Source of the DNA: Trametes villosa
Lineage: Eukaryota; Basidiomycota; Agaricomycetes; Polyporales; Polyporaceae
Direction of reading: 5' to 3'
DNA: 64,000 bases
Assembly (NCBI GenBank): GCA_002964805.2
Contig: PUDQ02000001.1
Coordinates: 9,510,001 to 9,574,000 of the forward strand
How positions within the stretch are numbered: position 1 is the stretch's first letter; every line of letters starts with the position of its first letter. The notes beneath the pieces are model-generated. The model made no database searches and was not told the DNA's origin. It worked only from the letters and a program-made list of their open reading frames with translations. A program made the translations under genes and the position numbers. Shown here piece by piece: positions 10,394 to 22,600 of the stretch.

Positions 10394-13300
10394 AGGACAG
10401 ACCTGGACAGACGAAAGGTGCGCGCTGTAGGCGCCATGTGAGGCGCGTCCTGAGTGGGCGTCTACGTTGGCGTGATGTTACGAGGGTTACGCACTGTGAC
10501 GTATTTAGAACGGTTTAGTCCCTTCAAGGGACGCTCCAAAAGCTATTTTGCAGGTATATAGGCAGAGCTTTCAGAACGTTTGAACGGCTTTGCAGAGGAC
10601 GTTAGACTGGAGGGACGCGCTATACAATTCAGCGTGACAAAACGCTGCAGCCTTCAATGCGTTACGCGGCGTACCGAAACGGGACAGCGGGCGTCTACCG
10701 CCACGTCCGGTTCTCGTCTCGCCACCGCGCTCCCAACGCCTGCCACCAGGACTCCGAGTTCCAGCCCATATAACGCCTCGAACACCTGCAGCTGGTCTTT
10801 CCTTAGAGGTTGCTGTATGACTCTCTCAAGCCCCTCAGAATCCTCCCAGTCCCACGACCGGAACGTGCGACTCGAATGACACCGCCGTCATCGCAGATAA
10901 ATTGTGAGCTCCCCTGTTCATGTTGACTTAGTGACGGGGCCTTATGCTGATAAGAAGCCCAGCAGGCCGTCGCGTAAAGTGAGAGCTGTAGACTTGCGCT
11001 TAGAAAACATGAACACCATCTGCGTAGCTGGGCGATGAAGCTTTGAAGCTACACTCTCCCTCGTCAACGCTGCCGCGAACGTGAGTGAGTGTGAGTTGAA
11101 CATACTCCCGATCTTTGATTTCTGGCTGAATGCTTTGTTTTATGCAGCGGGATACTTCGCGCATATCATGGTGGTGGAGCTCAGGACCCGTACGGCGCGG
11201 CGGCTGCGCCAGGAGCGTTCAGAGCGACGGTTGGCCGTATTGCTTGTTTCTGGCATCGTCGGACATCACGGTCTTGCAGCGCCGCGGGGACAACCATGAG
11301 TCTCTACCGAAACCTACGCCAGGGTGAACAGAGGCTGCCCGACTCATCTCCCAGCGGACGTCAACGTCGACCTACATCTCTGCCCCGTTCACCCTTGCGT
11401 ACGTCCCCCTTCTACTGCGTCTCTGATGCTTGGGGCTAATGTAACGTACAGTGCTATCTACTACCCTCCCCGCCGTGTCCTCTATCAAGCTCTTCTAGGT
11501 CTTCCCCTCTACCGGGCTCGCCGTAGAGTTATTGTTGCGAAGGCGCGCAGCCGCCGTGTTCCACTCCTGCCGGGTTAGGCGTGCGTCCGCGTCGTCTTCG
11601 GCCTTTGAGCGTGTTCCCGGAGGGCACCGCCCTTCCACGTCGCCCGTTGACGATTCTGTCTTCACTCCGAGACGTGCTCTTCCGCTTCGTTCTCGCTACC
11701 TGTAACGTCTCGCGCGTTCACACCCGCGTTCTGCGTTTTCCGTGCTGTTTGTTACCGGTGAGCAGTCACTTCCCCCTCCGATATTGCCTCCGTTCGTAAC
11801 ATCCTGACCCTCGCATCAGACTCACTCAGGCATTGCAGCAGGCGGCGTGTAAGACGAACTCCGCGCATTCGTCACTCAACTGTTTGGATCATTGCCCTGC
11901 GGATGTGAAAGGCGGCCTGTGGCTCTACTACAGAAGTCTCCGTGTACGTCCTTTTTCCCCGCATCTCAGCGCACTTATCTGACGCGATTCAGGGCAGCAT
12001 ACCTGTCAGCGCAGGCGAGCACGATAGGATCGCGATCAGACTATTCCTGCCATCACCTCGAGTACGACGCCCCACGCGCGCCTTCCCGCCGCACGTCTTC
12101 GCAGCCTCGCAGAAGGATCGCTCGATGGAGGTCGCCCTCAATCAGTATGTCTTCCCTTCTGCATTGTGGATACTGAATGTTGCACTGACCTAACCAGCAT
12201 TTAAAAGTGCGCAGTTACTTGCAATGCGGTTTCGCGTGAGACGCGGAAAACGAGGCGGACAAGGATGCTACGCGAGCGTGATCTGGTAAGCCAGGATCCC
12301 GCCGTGCGCGTCGCACCGCGAGTGGTGGAGACCGGGGAGGAAGGGCGCAGTGGACGGCTCATGACGCCTGACCTGCGCTTTTTGGGGCGGGGGTGCGCAC
12401 GAGGCCAGTCACAAGGGCAGAGAGGTCGCTCAGAAGCCGAGTGCCATGTGCACGACCCAATATGCCTGACGCACGATGGGCTACGACACGATTGCCCCTA
12501 TCCTCCGCCTACCATCGTTGCTCATCGTCTACGCTATATCCATACTCGTTGGCTGAACGTGGGCGCGCTCGGCGGGGTGGTGAGCAAACTGCGCGTCAAT
12601 CCGGTGACGGTACGTCCCTCCATCCCTCCATCCCTCCCACCCTCCCATCCTGCCCAACCGCACGGGAGTCCAGTGAACCCCCGCTGACGGTACCCGTCTG
12701 GGCGATTAGCCACGTCGAGAGAAAACTCATCAACCTCGTAAAGCGACCTGCAGAGTTCCATCGTGCGGACGCCGCCCACCATAGCTTCGGCGTCCAGCTC
12801 GGCGGCACGGCGAAGAGCGCGAACATGGCCGGAATCGTGAAGCCGCTGGCGAGTCACATGTCCCTGAACCAAACGATGTACGAGCACGGAGTGAAGGTAT
12901 GTCCCGGTGCCAAAGGTCCATCGTCTCAAGTGCGCTGTGATCTGATTGCGCCCCCACAAGTACAGGCCGTGGGCGCGGGTGCGACGACAACGACAACCTG
13001 CTTGACACCCTCAGAATCGGCACCGGCGCAAACACTGATGCACCTGCACTCCTAGACAAGATGCACCAGGGATACCACTCGAGCCTCAACTCACGCTTGT
13101 AGTCATCGCTCAGCCGCTCGTCGAGAAGTCGCTCAGGGCGAGCCGCATGCTCCTCGCTGTACTCAGCGGGCCCTCCCGGATCCTGCGACCGCACTCGAGT
13201 AACAGCGCAGCGCAAGCGCGATGAGTACAGCGGGAGCGAGACCCTGTGCATCAAGAAACCAGCATACCCAGGTGGGATCTCAAGATCACAGGGCGGAGAG
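10394..13300. repeat. Segmental duplication block B, copy 1 (no confident gene)
   Basis: Aligns with 29721-31900. The best-conserved stretch is 10440-10790 against 29760-30110, including a shared segment around the ACGCTGCAG at 10642-10650. Further landmarks are 12225-12290 against 30965-31030 and 12825-12860 against 31605-31640. Copy 1 carries several hundred extra bases around 10900-11800. A pyrimidine-rich run of TCCCTCCA-type repeats lies at 12605-12650. No reading frame is conserved over a useful length, and nothing was identified. Confidence 0.5.
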
Positions 13301-13429
13301 TACATGCCTGCATTGCCTTCGGGCCGCTAGTGAGTACGCACACATGCACGGCACCAAGGATCTATAACGCAGAGCACAGTTCTCTAGTTCGCCCGCCCAG
13401 GCTATCCTAACATCCTGGCCTCATTCTTC

Positions 13430-14575
13430 TCTACGCGTTCATCGCGGAGGCAGTCGCCAAGCCAGCGTTATTGAAGAGCTGGTTGACGAGGCGGGTGTAG
13501 AACCAGATACTGACGAATAGAGTGGTGCGTCGCCCGTAGTATTGCGAAGTACGTCCGCTGACTGCTTTCTCAGCTTCCGGAGGGTTGTATGATCAGTACA
13601 CGGGCGGCACCGGGGACCTCGTGCAACGCGTGCGTAACGCGCAGCTGTAGAAATGCTCGGTCGACAGTCTGTCCTTCCCACACTCGCGGCGTTAAGTGCG
13701 AGACTGATGAAAGTCCAGTATCCCAGCGAGGCTCCGCGCCACACTATACGCGATGCGAGGGTGGGAGAAGACCGCGCTCGTTGCTCGCGCTGCGCGCGCG
13801 ATCTGGAGCAAGAACCAAAGAACACGTTGCGCTATTATTCTGAGCATCGCACTCTGAGTAGCAGCGACGGCGGGGAAAGGCCATGGTGGAGGGGTTCAAC
13901 ATGTGAGATTGAAGGCTCGTAGGGTGACTCCGCGGGTACGGGCTCGAGGCGAGCGACCGGAGGCACAAGCGGAAAGGCGGGTTACGTCGGCAACGCAACA
14001 CGTACGACGCGCCGCGACATGTCGGCCTCTCCCACCATCACTTCGCCTCGTCCAGCGTGCCCCCAAACCCATGAAGCAAACGCCGCTTCGTCTGCGCACC
14101 TCCGTGTCCGTGGCCTACCATCGACGCGAGGCTTGCCGGGCCATCGCCGCCCAACGCCTCTTTCCGCCATCGCGCATCCAGTGCGGTTCGCACGAGCTTC
14201 AAGTTGTCTGCGTCGCGATGCGGGGCGCGCTCTACGTGAATGGAAATAAGAGCATCTAGCTGGTGCGAAAGCGGTGCATCGACCCTACCGCGGTACGTCG
14301 CTCCGCCGTCTCTGTCCCTCTCAGCCGCTGATTACGCGAACGATAGACGTATGGGCGAGCAGACCAGGCTTTCGCTGTCGCGGACAGAGGTACTTGGTGG
14401 GAGTGGCAGTCAGGCGTGTGCGGGTGCGGAGAAGGGCTGTGACATGGTCGCTTTCGGGGAGCGGGAAACGCTTTTCGACAACGGCGGATGTCCTTGGTCG
14501 AGAGTTCCTCGACCGTCGTGCCGCTGTCGCGAGCAGGCAGCTGAGGTCTGACATCTGCAGATCTGATTCTTGCGA
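13430..14575. repeat. Segmental duplication block C, copy 1 (gene remnants)
   Basis: Three related copies exist: here, 32215-33310 and 42100-43062. All share a stretch near GAGACTGATGA (13700, 32522, 42222) and a segment near 14295-14350 that looks like a plus-strand intron: GTACGTCGCTC donor, a CCGCTGAT branch-like sequence and GATAG end, about 54 nt. The counterparts at 33027 and 42780 keep the same donor/acceptor pattern. The exons around it are disrupted by stops in copies 1 and 3. This is probably a decayed multi-exon gene of unknown product. Confidence 0.45.
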
Positions 14576-17500
14576 CCGTCTTGCGGGGACACCGTGCCAA
14601 GACTTGCTTCTGGCGCTGTTCGTCGGGCGGGCGCGCAGCAGGTACAGGAGGATCCCCGCAGATGTATTTTGTATTCCGAGCATACGAAGGTCATATATTA
14701 TGTTCCGAATCTCCTCATACATCTCGAGCGGGCGTACAGGGGACGTAAAGGCCAGATCCGCCAGGATATTCTCTGAGTGTCCAAGGCAACGCGAATACTA
14801 GTCCGACAGCGCGAACGGGACGCATATCGCGAGCCCATTACGCGAGGTAGAGGAGAGTAGCCCTAGATTGCGCCTACCGCTGTTCGCGCCGCGCGCGGGA
14901 GCTCTACGCCCATTGGTACGCGCAGCATGGATGGAGCTTCCGTCGTCCGGAGTGTCGCAAGTGGTAGAGCCCGTAGAGTGCATGCCGTAGAAGCTGCCCA
15001 GCCACAAGATCACAAGAGTATCGTCCTTCGTGGGCTGCGTCATATCGCTTACAGGTCCAGACTATTCAGCACAGAGCGGGTCGTATGACGTGGTCCCTGC
15101 AGGCAGCGTGTCTGGGGTGTCCGCCGGCAGTTGGCCAACGATGATTGCAGAATCACCACGATCTGTGCGCGAACACGATGTCTGCAGACGAAGGAGCTAT
15201 TTCGTCTGCGGGCATCGTGTGCCGGACGGGCCCATCGATCGGCTTCCGCCGCGGCGGGCGTGCTTCCTATGTAGGTACGCCGCGAGCTCGGACGTGTCGC
15301 GGGACTCGAGGCTTGAGCAAATCCACGGGCCGAGCGCTGTCGAGGACGGCGTCTGCACCGACGGCCGCAGTCCACAGTGCCGAGGAGCTAGAACAGGAGC
15401 ACGAGCGATGTACGCGAGGAGAGGGCGGGGGAGGACAGCGTACCTTGAGTTTGGGCTCGTGTATGCGAGCAGACGAACGAGCACCGATTGCTGCGCAGCC
15501 TGTCGTGATAACGATGGTCAGCGCGAGCTCGAATTGCCGTTCCAGCGCACGTACCGTAGAGCCGTGATCGGAGTGCCCCGTGCTAGTATGTGTTATGCTC
15601 ACTGTGATCGTCGACGAGGAGGCACTTGCCCCTCCTGTGAATCGGCGCATGCGGCGGCGGCGGCGCCAGCCCTCTGCTGTCCCTCTCCCTGTCCCCGCAC
15701 CGAGATGGTTCCCAAACGATGCGAGCGACCAGGGCCTCCGCGAGCTGAACGCACGATGACGCTAGCGCGGCCGGCCTTCGTACTCGGGAGCTTCTCGGGC
15801 GCTGCGTCGCTGTCGCGAGAGGTAGCAAGACCTGAGGCTTGCATTCCTGAAGGTACCACGTACAGAGTCGCTTCTGAAGCTGTTCTTCGGGTGGGCGTGC
15901 GTTTTGCGCGCTTCCCCCGCCAGGAGGGTTGCGGGGATGTAGTTCTCGAAATTGTTCTATATTCCGCGCGTATGAAGAACGAACATCTGCTCCCATTCTC
16001 CCCATACATCTCGGGCAGGCGGCGGCAGGGAAGATAAAGGACAACGATGCTAGGATATTCTCAGCGTCATAAGCAACGCATATACGAGTCCGACAGGGTG
16101 GACGGGAAACATATCGCGATCTCGCTGCGTACGTGAGGTAGAGGGGAGCAACGCTACATTGCGCCAGCTACGCGTTCGCGCCGCGCGCGGGAGGTCTACA
16201 CCCATTGGTACGCACAGCGTGGATGGAGCTTCCATCAGAGGATGGTGAATGAGTGGTAAAGCCCTCGGAGTGTAAGCCGTGGAAGCTGCCAAGCCACAAG
16301 ATCGCTAAAGTATCTTCCTCCGTGGGCTGCGTTATGTTGCTTCCAGATCCAGACTATTCAGCAGGATGTTCGTATCGACGGTGTGCCTGCGGTCAGCGTG
16401 TCCCGCGTGTCTGTCGGCAGTCAGGAGCGCGAAGCCACTTCGTTCGCGGATATCGTGTGCCGGACGGGCGCATCGAACGGCTCCCGCTGCTGTAGGGCGT
16501 TCTGCCTAGCGCTCGGACGTGTCGCGGCGCTCGAGCAAACCTGCAAGGCCGAGCGATGTCGGGGACGTCGCCCGCGCCGACGGCTGGAGTGCGCCACATC
16601 CACGAACTTGAGCGGGAGCACGCCCAGTTCAGGCAACGGGAGACGATGGAGGATAGAGCGTGCGTGTTGTTGAGCCCTGCGTATGCGAACGGAAGGACGC
16701 GGAATGATCGCCGCGCAGCCTGTCGTGATACCAGTCAGCGTAACCCCGGAATGTCGACCCAGCACACGTACCGTAGAACCGTGGCAGGAGTGCAGCATAC
16801 GAGTGCATGCTGACCTCGCCGTAGTGGTCGACAACGGGGTACTTGCCCTCCAGACGCACTTGCAACCCTCGGCAGCCCGAGACCTCGTAACCCGAACATG
16901 GCTCCCAAACCGCGCAATCATCTCACGCCGCTGCGAGCCGGGCGCACGACGACCTCCGTCCCCGTCGCGGGCGCGGGCGCCGGCGCGGGCGCCGGGGCGC
17001 GGTAGTAGCGCCTCTCCCTCGGAGTGAAGGATGCCCGCGGGGGCGCTGTCGAGGACGTCGCCCGCGCTGACGGCCGAACTTGAACGGGAGCGCACGCCCG
17101 GTTCATGCGACTGGAGAGGGCGGATGGGGTCGGAGCGTGTTTGGAGCTGGTCCTTGTGGATGCGAGCGAAGAAAGGTACAATGATAGCAGCCTGTCGCGA
17201 TACCAGTGATCAGCGCGGGCTCAGAATGCTGTCTCAGCATACGTACCATAGAACCGTAGTTGAAGTGCAGCGTGCTTGCGCGCGGCCCACACTGTGGTCG
17301 TCATCGTCGAGACACTTGCCCCTCAGGCGGATCAGCCTTCGGCGGCAGCAGCTCCTGCCCGAACGCTCCCCGCCCGGGGATGGCTCCAAACAACGCGAGC
17401 GTCTGTAGCCGCTACGAGCCGGGCGGACGGCAACCTCGATCCCCGCCAACGGCGCCGGCGTCGGCGCGAGGTGGAAGCGCCTCTCCCTGGATTGAAGCCT

Positions 17501-18750
17501 GCTGGAGTGGCGGAGTAGAGGGGCCCGAAGGACTACCCGGTAGAGGGCAAGAAGATAGTATCGGTCGCGGGGGTGAAGGGACGCCGGCCGGAGGAGGCTA
17601 CGCGGTGACGACCGTGGGCGAGACGCGAGACGAGCAAGTTCATGACGTTGTCATCGCTGCGGGAGTTGAAGTCGCGCTGGGAGGCAGCGAAGAATGCTAG
17701 CCTATGGCAATCGGTACAAGGGGCCCCTTAGGTTGAGCTTACCGCTCTCCCGCCTTCCTTGTCGTCGCGTACCCATTGTACGATACAGAGTCTCCAGGTA
17801 TGAGCCGATACTGTCGCGCCACATCCTGGCGCTCGCGCGGTGTCTGGTCGTGCTAGATGACCGCATGGATTTGCTCCGAGGGAGGCGTACCCGAAGAAGG
17901 AGTTGTCGTCCACAGAGACGACTGTGATCCTTCCGCACTAGACGATAACGACGGTCGCGGACAATTGCTAGACCCGCGGCGTCAGCGCGCATACAGCTAG
18001 GAGTCAACGTGATCCAAGGAGATGTGTAGGCGTACCCTGGATGCAACGGCGGTATATGGGACGATACGCCGGTAGCAGGGGAGCGGGTGAGGCGGCTGAC
18101 GTGCCTGAATACGGGAAGACCGCGCTAAAGATGACCTGCGCGAGAGGTAGGGTCGGGGGAGTGGAGCGGGGATGACGCATGGGTGTGTCTTGACCCAGCA
18201 AGACAATCGCTTCTATACGATGCCGCACAGACGTAGGTAACACCAGCCTGGTGGCAAGCTAGAATGCATCTGTCATCGGTAGGCAGTACGGCATACGAAG
18301 CAGTGTTATCCCCACTGGGTAGTTAGAGGACAGGGATGTGCGATCCGACGATATGAGGATAGACGACATACGCTGGGTAGGAGATGTGGAGTCAGAACGC
18401 ACGGCAGCATGGGAAATCGCCTGAAACACGCAGCTGTTAAGATGGACACGTACCAAGTTATCTCCTTTTGCCATGTGAACTTCGGGTCGCGTTGCCACGG
18501 TAGAAAGCCTGGTTACGGGTAATGAGCGATTCCGGCAAGCCAAAGACCCTGAGCACAGGGCGGCTGGAGGAGAATGCCAAGCCCGGTAACCCACAGCAGT
18601 CGCTTGAAGGCAAGAGCGTAGGGCGACGGCGCACCTCTGACTTGATCCGTACAAACCCGAAGTAAGTACCCCCTCCTCGCTCTCGTCAAATTCGCACGTC
18701 GCGCTTGTTACCACTATCCAGCATATCTCGCCATCTGAGGCTGATACGTG
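14576..18750. repeat. Segmental duplication block D, copy 1, with internal repeat subunits
   Basis: Aligns with 33311-36720 and 48044-50760. Inside it a roughly 1-kb subunit recurs: about 14576-15750, 15840-17030 and a partial one at 17040-17500. Each carries a recognisable stretch CCTGTCGTGATA...GCACGTACCGTAGA (15500, 16710, 17190; also 34140 and 48905). On the minus strand the subunits share a reading frame with RGKCL-VDDHS-like residues followed by CAA-x-ARSSARIHE-like residues, flanked by possible GTACGT donors and CAG/TAG acceptors. This fits repeated exons of an unidentified gene, too degenerate to model. Confidence 0.5.
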
Positions 18751-19609
18751 TATCTGACAGATGAGTCTGGGTCTTGACCTCCCGGGACGCTTCGACGCAT
18801 CCGGAAGCGCGGATGGCCACGTTTCGGTCCGCGCATTCCTACGCCGGTACGTCTGCGTTATGGGACCGTCATGGGACCCACGGCGCGCTTCCTGACGTTC
18901 ACGCCCTGACGTTCAATGACACCCTGAAGGGCCGCTTGGCGGCCGGCTACGAACGTACGCTCGCGCCTCTACGGCGGTCATCTACAGCGTAGGTCCTCAC
19001 TCCTGCCGCCTGTTCTCGCTCGCTGACCCGGTACGATCAACTGTGCACTTCGGCTATGCGACTATAGCTGCACTTCGATGCAACGGTATCGGCAGGATGA
19101 CGGCCACGAAGATCTCGGGACTGGCTCGCGGCGCGCTTGCGAATTGCTTTATCTTCAAAGCGACCCCTGTGCGGCCAAGGGTGATGCGGCCAAGGGTGAG
19201 GAGGGTTTCACTTCACTCAGCCAGTACTCGGTCACGGATGCTCCCGTTTCTACCATGATCGGTCTGTGGTGTGTGCGCACCGTATGTAGTGTTCACGGGC
19301 AGTGGACTCGAGCAGGATTGTACATATATTCAACGCTAATCAGGAAGAATGAGACGCGGGATGCTGATCCAATACACGTTGGGAGGGGATGTACGGAGTC
19401 AATGGCGACGGAAGCTTACAGGTAGAGTATGATGACTGAGAGAGCGACAGCGAAAGATACAGGAATCGGTAGCACAACAAGATATTGGCGGGCCCTCTCG
19501 AAACCATCCCTAGGTCGTTGCGCCGCGATCAGGGTGACGCATGTCCTCGCCACGCGTCCCCCGGTTTCGGTCGCCTCTCAGGAAAACCGTCTACGGCGTA
19601 CCTCATATA
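18751..19609. other. Gene-free spacer downstream of gene copy 2
   Basis: Lies 3' of the HET/EF/ZZ gene copy 2 on its minus strand, so it should hold its terminator or polyadenylation region; no clear signal was found. A 15-bp unit, TGCGGCCAAGGGTGA, occurs twice in tandem around 19168-19198. No reading frame with recognisable content was seen. Confidence 0.4.
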
Positions 19610-22600
19610 TCAATACACTCGAAGGTTAGCACGATACTGGATGCTTACCTCCCAGAACTCCCACAGGTGACTCGCCGGTTTGCGTCCGGGGATGACGGCG
19701 AGGGCATGAAGAGGTCTGTGCCCGCCTGGCGCTGTCCGAGGCTTCGCGCGCAGACAATCGGCGCAGAGTAGGTAGTCTGTGACGCAGTACCAGGGTCAGC
19801 CATTCGAAAACCAAGTAAGACACCGAGCACCGCACGCCGAAAGCACGTACCTAACTTGCTGAGGCTTTCCGAGAGTTTGCATGTGAGACATCTGTAAATA
19901 TGTTGTTCCTTCGAAAGCACACGTTCGCATGGTCCGCAACAGCGAGGTAGAGCCAGCGCCCTTGCGTCGCCGGGGCCGCCCGAGGGAATTGCTGCAATTG
20001 AGTGCTCAGCAACAGTCTCCGAGAAGCTAGTTAGAGCCAGAAACTTCGGACTTACCACCAACTGTCTCTACCACATTCGCCTTTGTCCTGTCTTCCGGCA
20101 GTGATGCGACTTCCCGGGCGGAGCCTTCCTCAAGCTTCCACGGGTCGGCTCCAGTTTCGTCGGCTCGGTTCCGGTACGGAGCAATGGCGCGTTCGAGTAC
20201 GAGCCATGCGACTGGGTATGGCACCACAACGAAGCGATGTTTCCCGCCGTGATGCTTCCTCCGATGCGCGTCGAAACACCCAGCACAGAAATTGAAATCT
20301 TGCGGGACATTTCAGCACAGTCCCCGAGCACTAGAGACCAACGTACGATCGCAGTCAACGCATCGGTACCGGTTCCCGCGTATGATGTTGAAATTTCTTC
20401 GTCCTACGCATTCGTCACAGTATGTTTGACTTATGAGGAGAATTAGCATTGAGGGTTATGAGAAGGGTATGAATGGACGCACTGTTCTGGAAGGCTTCCG
20501 TCACGCATACGTTGGAAGGCATCGCTCCGCCCCTTGGCGAAGTCAGCAGCTAGAGGGAAAACCGCTGCGAGGTCTCTGAGAATCGCGTCGAGGGCCTCTT
20601 GGCCGGCAACTCGAGCGTCCCTTCCCTCCGGTTCGGCCTTCATGTATTGTTGACGATAGGTGACGAGACCATGCACAACCTGTTCGACGACGTCGACGGG
20701 CTGCGACAGGCAGTGGACGATGAGGGGATCAAGCTCCGGATGTGGGCTACGTGCGTCCGGAGCGACGGGCTGCGACCTAAGGCTCCGGAGTAGGGTATCG
20801 AGATCTTCGATTGGAATCTCATGCTCTATGCTCAGGAAGCGGTGAGCGGACGGGTGATGTCCGGCGACGCCATCGTAGTGCACGAGGGGCGGAGGAGACA
20901 CTCCATGGCACTTCGAACAGTAGTCGAAATCTAATGGCCGACAGTTTCGTGAGCAGCATGCGCTATACCTACCATGAGCTGAGACTGCCCACCGCTGCAG
21001 TCGATGCACTTCAAGCGCATTCCCACGAGTGGAGAGGTCGGGCATCCACTACACCGAGTCCCAGGGCTAAGTAGTGTCAGTCTCTGAGCCGCTCACGAGT
21101 TGCGTCGAGATACGTACTGCTGTGAGAGTGTGACGGCCTCCGTATCCGAGACATCCTGCTCTGGTGTTTGTCTCTCCACGGACCTCTCGGCGGCGGGACT
21201 CGTGTCCAGTCGGATGCCGTGTTGCTGCCGGAAGAAGGCCACGAGCTCGTATCCTTCGTCACGCTCGCCAGGGATGATCAACGCCGCTCGGACTAGCTTC
21301 TGTACAGGAAGACGCGGGGGCGATGACACAGAAGGCTTCAAGTCGAGATCGAAATGGCGGTCGCGTTGTCGCAGTGCCGATGCGACCTCTTGCTCTGGTC
21401 GCCACGGCATGGACCATTGCACCATCAACCTGTTTTTCTCCTCGTCGGAGACCGCAATCCGATAGAGGTGCCAGCCCTTGAACTGGATGAAAGGAAGTGA
21501 GAACCTGTGCTATTCATGGCGGCTTAAATAAGGAGAAATTATTTACCATGCCGTTCGCGATGTATTGCATCTCTCTGTCGACGTCGCAATGCAGTTCGGA
21601 GAGGCGATCTGTTGAGAAGTAGCTATATTAGTAGCGGAATTTATGTAGGCATCCATACCACAGAGGACGGGCGTACCGCGAAGCGTCTTCATGCGGTCAT
21701 CCAACAGTTGTCTGAGGACGTCGAGGCTGGACGCAGCTTGCTCCAGCGCATCCTCGTCCAGCACGTACTCCGTCGCTAGAACGAGCGTGCTGTAGCAGTG
21801 CTGCATCACGAGGAAGAGGACACCAAGTACGCGCTGGACAGAACATGTGAGTTATCCGGTATCTAGGAAGAGTAGGTGCTCTGCGCTCACGTGTTCAATA
21901 CCCCCGATACTATCCTTGCTGAGGCTGGCAAACATCGCGTAGGCATCCTCTACCCTCAGCTTGTAGTTCACCTTTTCAAGCGCTACCCTCGCTGTCTTCT
22001 CCTGCTTCATCATGACAGAGTGCTTCAATTCGAGCATGTGCTGGTCGCTGAAGTCGCTCGGATCGTTGAGGGAGCGCAGGAAGGGTGTGATCCAGGGCAT
22101 GGTGTTGAGGAATTCAGCTACTGTTCCAATGTTCACCGACACGTATTCCAGCGCGACCATGTGTTCGAGCATCCACTCCATCCGCAGGCGATAGATGTGA
22201 GTGGATACGTGCCATCCTGATGTATCGCCTATGAGATGTTCGCCAACCCAACAGAGTGCCAAACTCACCGTATGCGTTGTAAGCGATCCACTGCATGAGC
22301 GTGATCCCTTCCGGCTTTGCGCTCGTGAATCCGTTCACGCCCTGGGTGTTGATGAGCCCGGTCATGTCATGGTCCAACACTAGTGCAGCATCAATAAGCG
22401 TGATTTACACTATCATCGGATCGCATTTTGCTTACCTTCCATGAACGTTGAGAGTGTGTGATGGTTGAAATAGTTGAGGCACCATGCATCTTGCGCAGCG
22501 GCGGCGAGAGTGGTGCAGCCCTCGAGCACCTCATGGCTCGCCATCGCGCCTGTGTCATGCTGGACCGGCGGGCCTGCCTGAGAATGGTTGGCTTCGATGG

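Noticed and set aside
12605..12650. TCCCTCCA-type pyrimidine tract as a regulatory element
   Set aside because: Simple slippage repeat with no gene attached and not conserved in block B copy 2.
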